From: Paludibacteraceae bacterium
GTDB taxonomy: Bacteria > Bacteroidota > Bacteroidia > Bacteroidales > Paludibacteraceae
Length of the DNA: 44,964 bases
Direction: 5' to 3'
NCBI GenBank assembly: GCA_017456885.1
Contig: JAFTIM010000018.1
Span: 1-44,964 of the forward strand
Below, piece after piece: positions 44,196 to 44,964 of this stretch. Below the pieces are notes generated by a model, which saw only the letters and a list, made by a program, of their open reading frames with translations, did no database searches and was not told the DNA's origin. Numbering within the stretch: the first letter of the stretch is position 1; each line of letters opens with the position of its first letter. The translations under genes were made by a program, and so were the position numbers.

Positions 44196-44280
44196 ATATG
44201 CGATTTTCCTTGCTATTCCCAAAAAGATTTATTCTTTTATTTTATCTGAAAAATCGACCTTTTTTCGGGTTACAAATGAT

Positions 44281-44288
44281 TATTTTTG
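44281..44288 (+). promoter_or_regulatory. -7 box of sufE
   Basis: TATTTTTG, an exact TAnnTTTG match, 18 bases before the ATG at 44307. No -33 TTG visible. Confidence 0.45.
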
Positions 44289-44306
44289 CAAAAAAAACAT
44301 CGCACT

Positions 44307-44726
44307 ATGACCATTGACGAAAAACAAGAACAAATCATTGACGAGTTTTCTCTTTTCGACGATTGGATGGACCGCTACTCTGCCCTCATCGAACAAGGAA
44401 ACGCTCTGCCTCCGATGGAGGAAAAATACAAAACGCCTCAAAACCTTATCGAAGGATGCCAGAGCCGCGTTTGGCTTTATGCCGACTTCGACGGCGGCAT
44501 CATCACTTTTAAAGGCGACAGCGATGCCGTGTTGGTCAAAGGCATTGTCGCGCTGCTTATCTCCATTTTGTCGGGGCATACTCCCGACGAGATTCTCGAA
44601 AGCGAACTCTTTTTTATCGAACGAATCGGGTTGAAAGAGCACCTCTCGCCCACCCGTTCCAACGGACTACTTGCCATGGTAAAGCAAATGCGCCTCTACG
44701 CCCTTGCTTTTAAAACCAAGCAATAA
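44307..44726 (+). CDS. sufE: SufE family cysteine-desulfuration protein
   Basis: 139 residues from the ATG at 44307. An in-frame start seven codons earlier lies within the promoter region. The sulfur-accepting Cys is in [11 protein letters not shown] near residue 50, preceded by [10 protein letters not shown] and followed by [19 protein letters not shown]. SufE takes persulfide from SufS and passes it to the SufBCD scaffold for iron-sulfur cluster building. A supply of clusters for the nearby Rnf and Kor enzymes is a sensible link, but no suf operon is in view. Confidence 0.93.
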   Translation: MTIDEKQEQIIDEFSLFDDWMDRYSALIEQGNALPPMEEKYKTPQNLIEGCQSRVWLYADFDGGIITFKGDSDAVLVKGIVALLISILSGHTPDEILESELFFIERIGLKEHLSPTRSNGLLAMVKQMRLYALAFKTKQ

Positions 44727-44766
44727 AAGCCATTTCATTACCCGTTTTTTACATAAGAGGTATCCA

Positions 44767-44964
44767 ATGATAAAACAGCTTGGTAATAAATTTGAACAGA
44801 TACGTTATATTATCGACCACGTAGAAGACAAAACGCGTGTAGGTGTTTGCATTGATACGTGTCATACCTATTCGGCGGGTTACGACATTGCCACGCCTGA
44901 AGCATTTAACGAAACATTCATGCAGTTCGATAATATTATTGGATTCAATTATTTGCGCGGAATA
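44767..44964 (+). CDS. nfo: Endonuclease IV, 5'-truncated and cut by window edge
   Basis: From the ATG at 44767 the frame reads [19 protein letters not shown], then [23 protein letters not shown], a clear match to the middle of endonuclease IV, which nicks DNA at abasic sites. CIDTCH carries zinc-ligand Asp and His. The N-terminal half of the family (about 150 residues, with three metal ligands) is absent: only 40 bases separate this ATG from the sufE stop, and no related sequence is seen upstream. The upstream frame is open but unrelated. This looks like a deletion or replacement that fused a nfo remnant to the region after sufE, or an assembly join. The C-terminal half is outside the window. 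Confidence 0.7.
   Translation, partial: MIKQLGNKFEQIRYIIDHVEDKTRVGVCIDTCHTYSAGYDIATPEAFNETFMQFDNIIGFNYLRGI

Noticed and set aside
1-44964. CRISPR array or insertion sequence
   Set aside because: No regularly spaced direct repeats and no transposase were found on either strand.

Overview
The window looks like chromosome of an anaerobic Bacteroidales-type bacterium (phylum Bacteroidota). Four things point there: promoters of the TTG-N20-TAnnTTTG type, starts without clear Shine-Dalgarno sequences, families largely confined to this phylum (DUF5606, DUF6175, a type IX secretion C-terminal sorting domain), and an anaerobic energy set (2-oxoacid:ferredoxin oxidoreductase, Rnf complex, oxaloacetate-decarboxylase-type carboxyltransferase, MeaB). 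I do not name a genus.

Layout. 1-1521: a secreted GH85-like endo-beta-N-acetylglucosaminidase, cut by the left edge. 1659-6782: a carboxyltransferase, DUF5606, asnA and lepA, all on the minus strand. 6945-11224: a tight five-gene cluster of exported proteins, including DUF6175 and two related small proteins at non-adjacent positions. It is preceded by a small XRE regulator and a long rod-shaped RNA candidate (11522-11680). 11742-14488: agmatine deiminase, serB and a low-molecular-weight phosphatase, divergent from phoH. 15558-21112: korB, korA, meaB, a DUF1573 protein and a small conserved protein. 21211-24325 (+): a beta-helix lipoprotein, a secreted endonuclease/exonuclease/phosphatase and a TRIC-type channel.

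24333-31038 is the most accessory-looking part. It holds an EcoRI-type adenine methyltransferase directly followed by a DUF262-HNH nuclease, then an intergenic element of nested inverted repeats, a frameshifted clpB, and a HIRAN plus WYL pair. 31280-34562 (+): greA, HIT, a possible uracil-DNA-glycosylase-fold protein, tRNA-Met and glyA. 34633-37907 is a sialidase pseudogene with five separate lesions and a type IX sorting tail. 37981-44156 (-): pssA and a complete rnfBCDGEA operon led by an rseC-like gene. The right edge has sufE and a 5'-truncated endonuclease IV.

How the genes fit together: KorAB makes reduced ferredoxin and Rnf can spend it to pump ions and reduce NAD+. The carboxyltransferase and MeaB fit a succinate/propionate pathway. 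GH85 and the dead sialidase point to use of host-type glycans, with the sialic acid step now lost. The best candidate for an undescribed system is the methyltransferase/DUF262-HNH pair with its hairpin leader. Next are the five-gene envelope cluster and the RNA element beside it.
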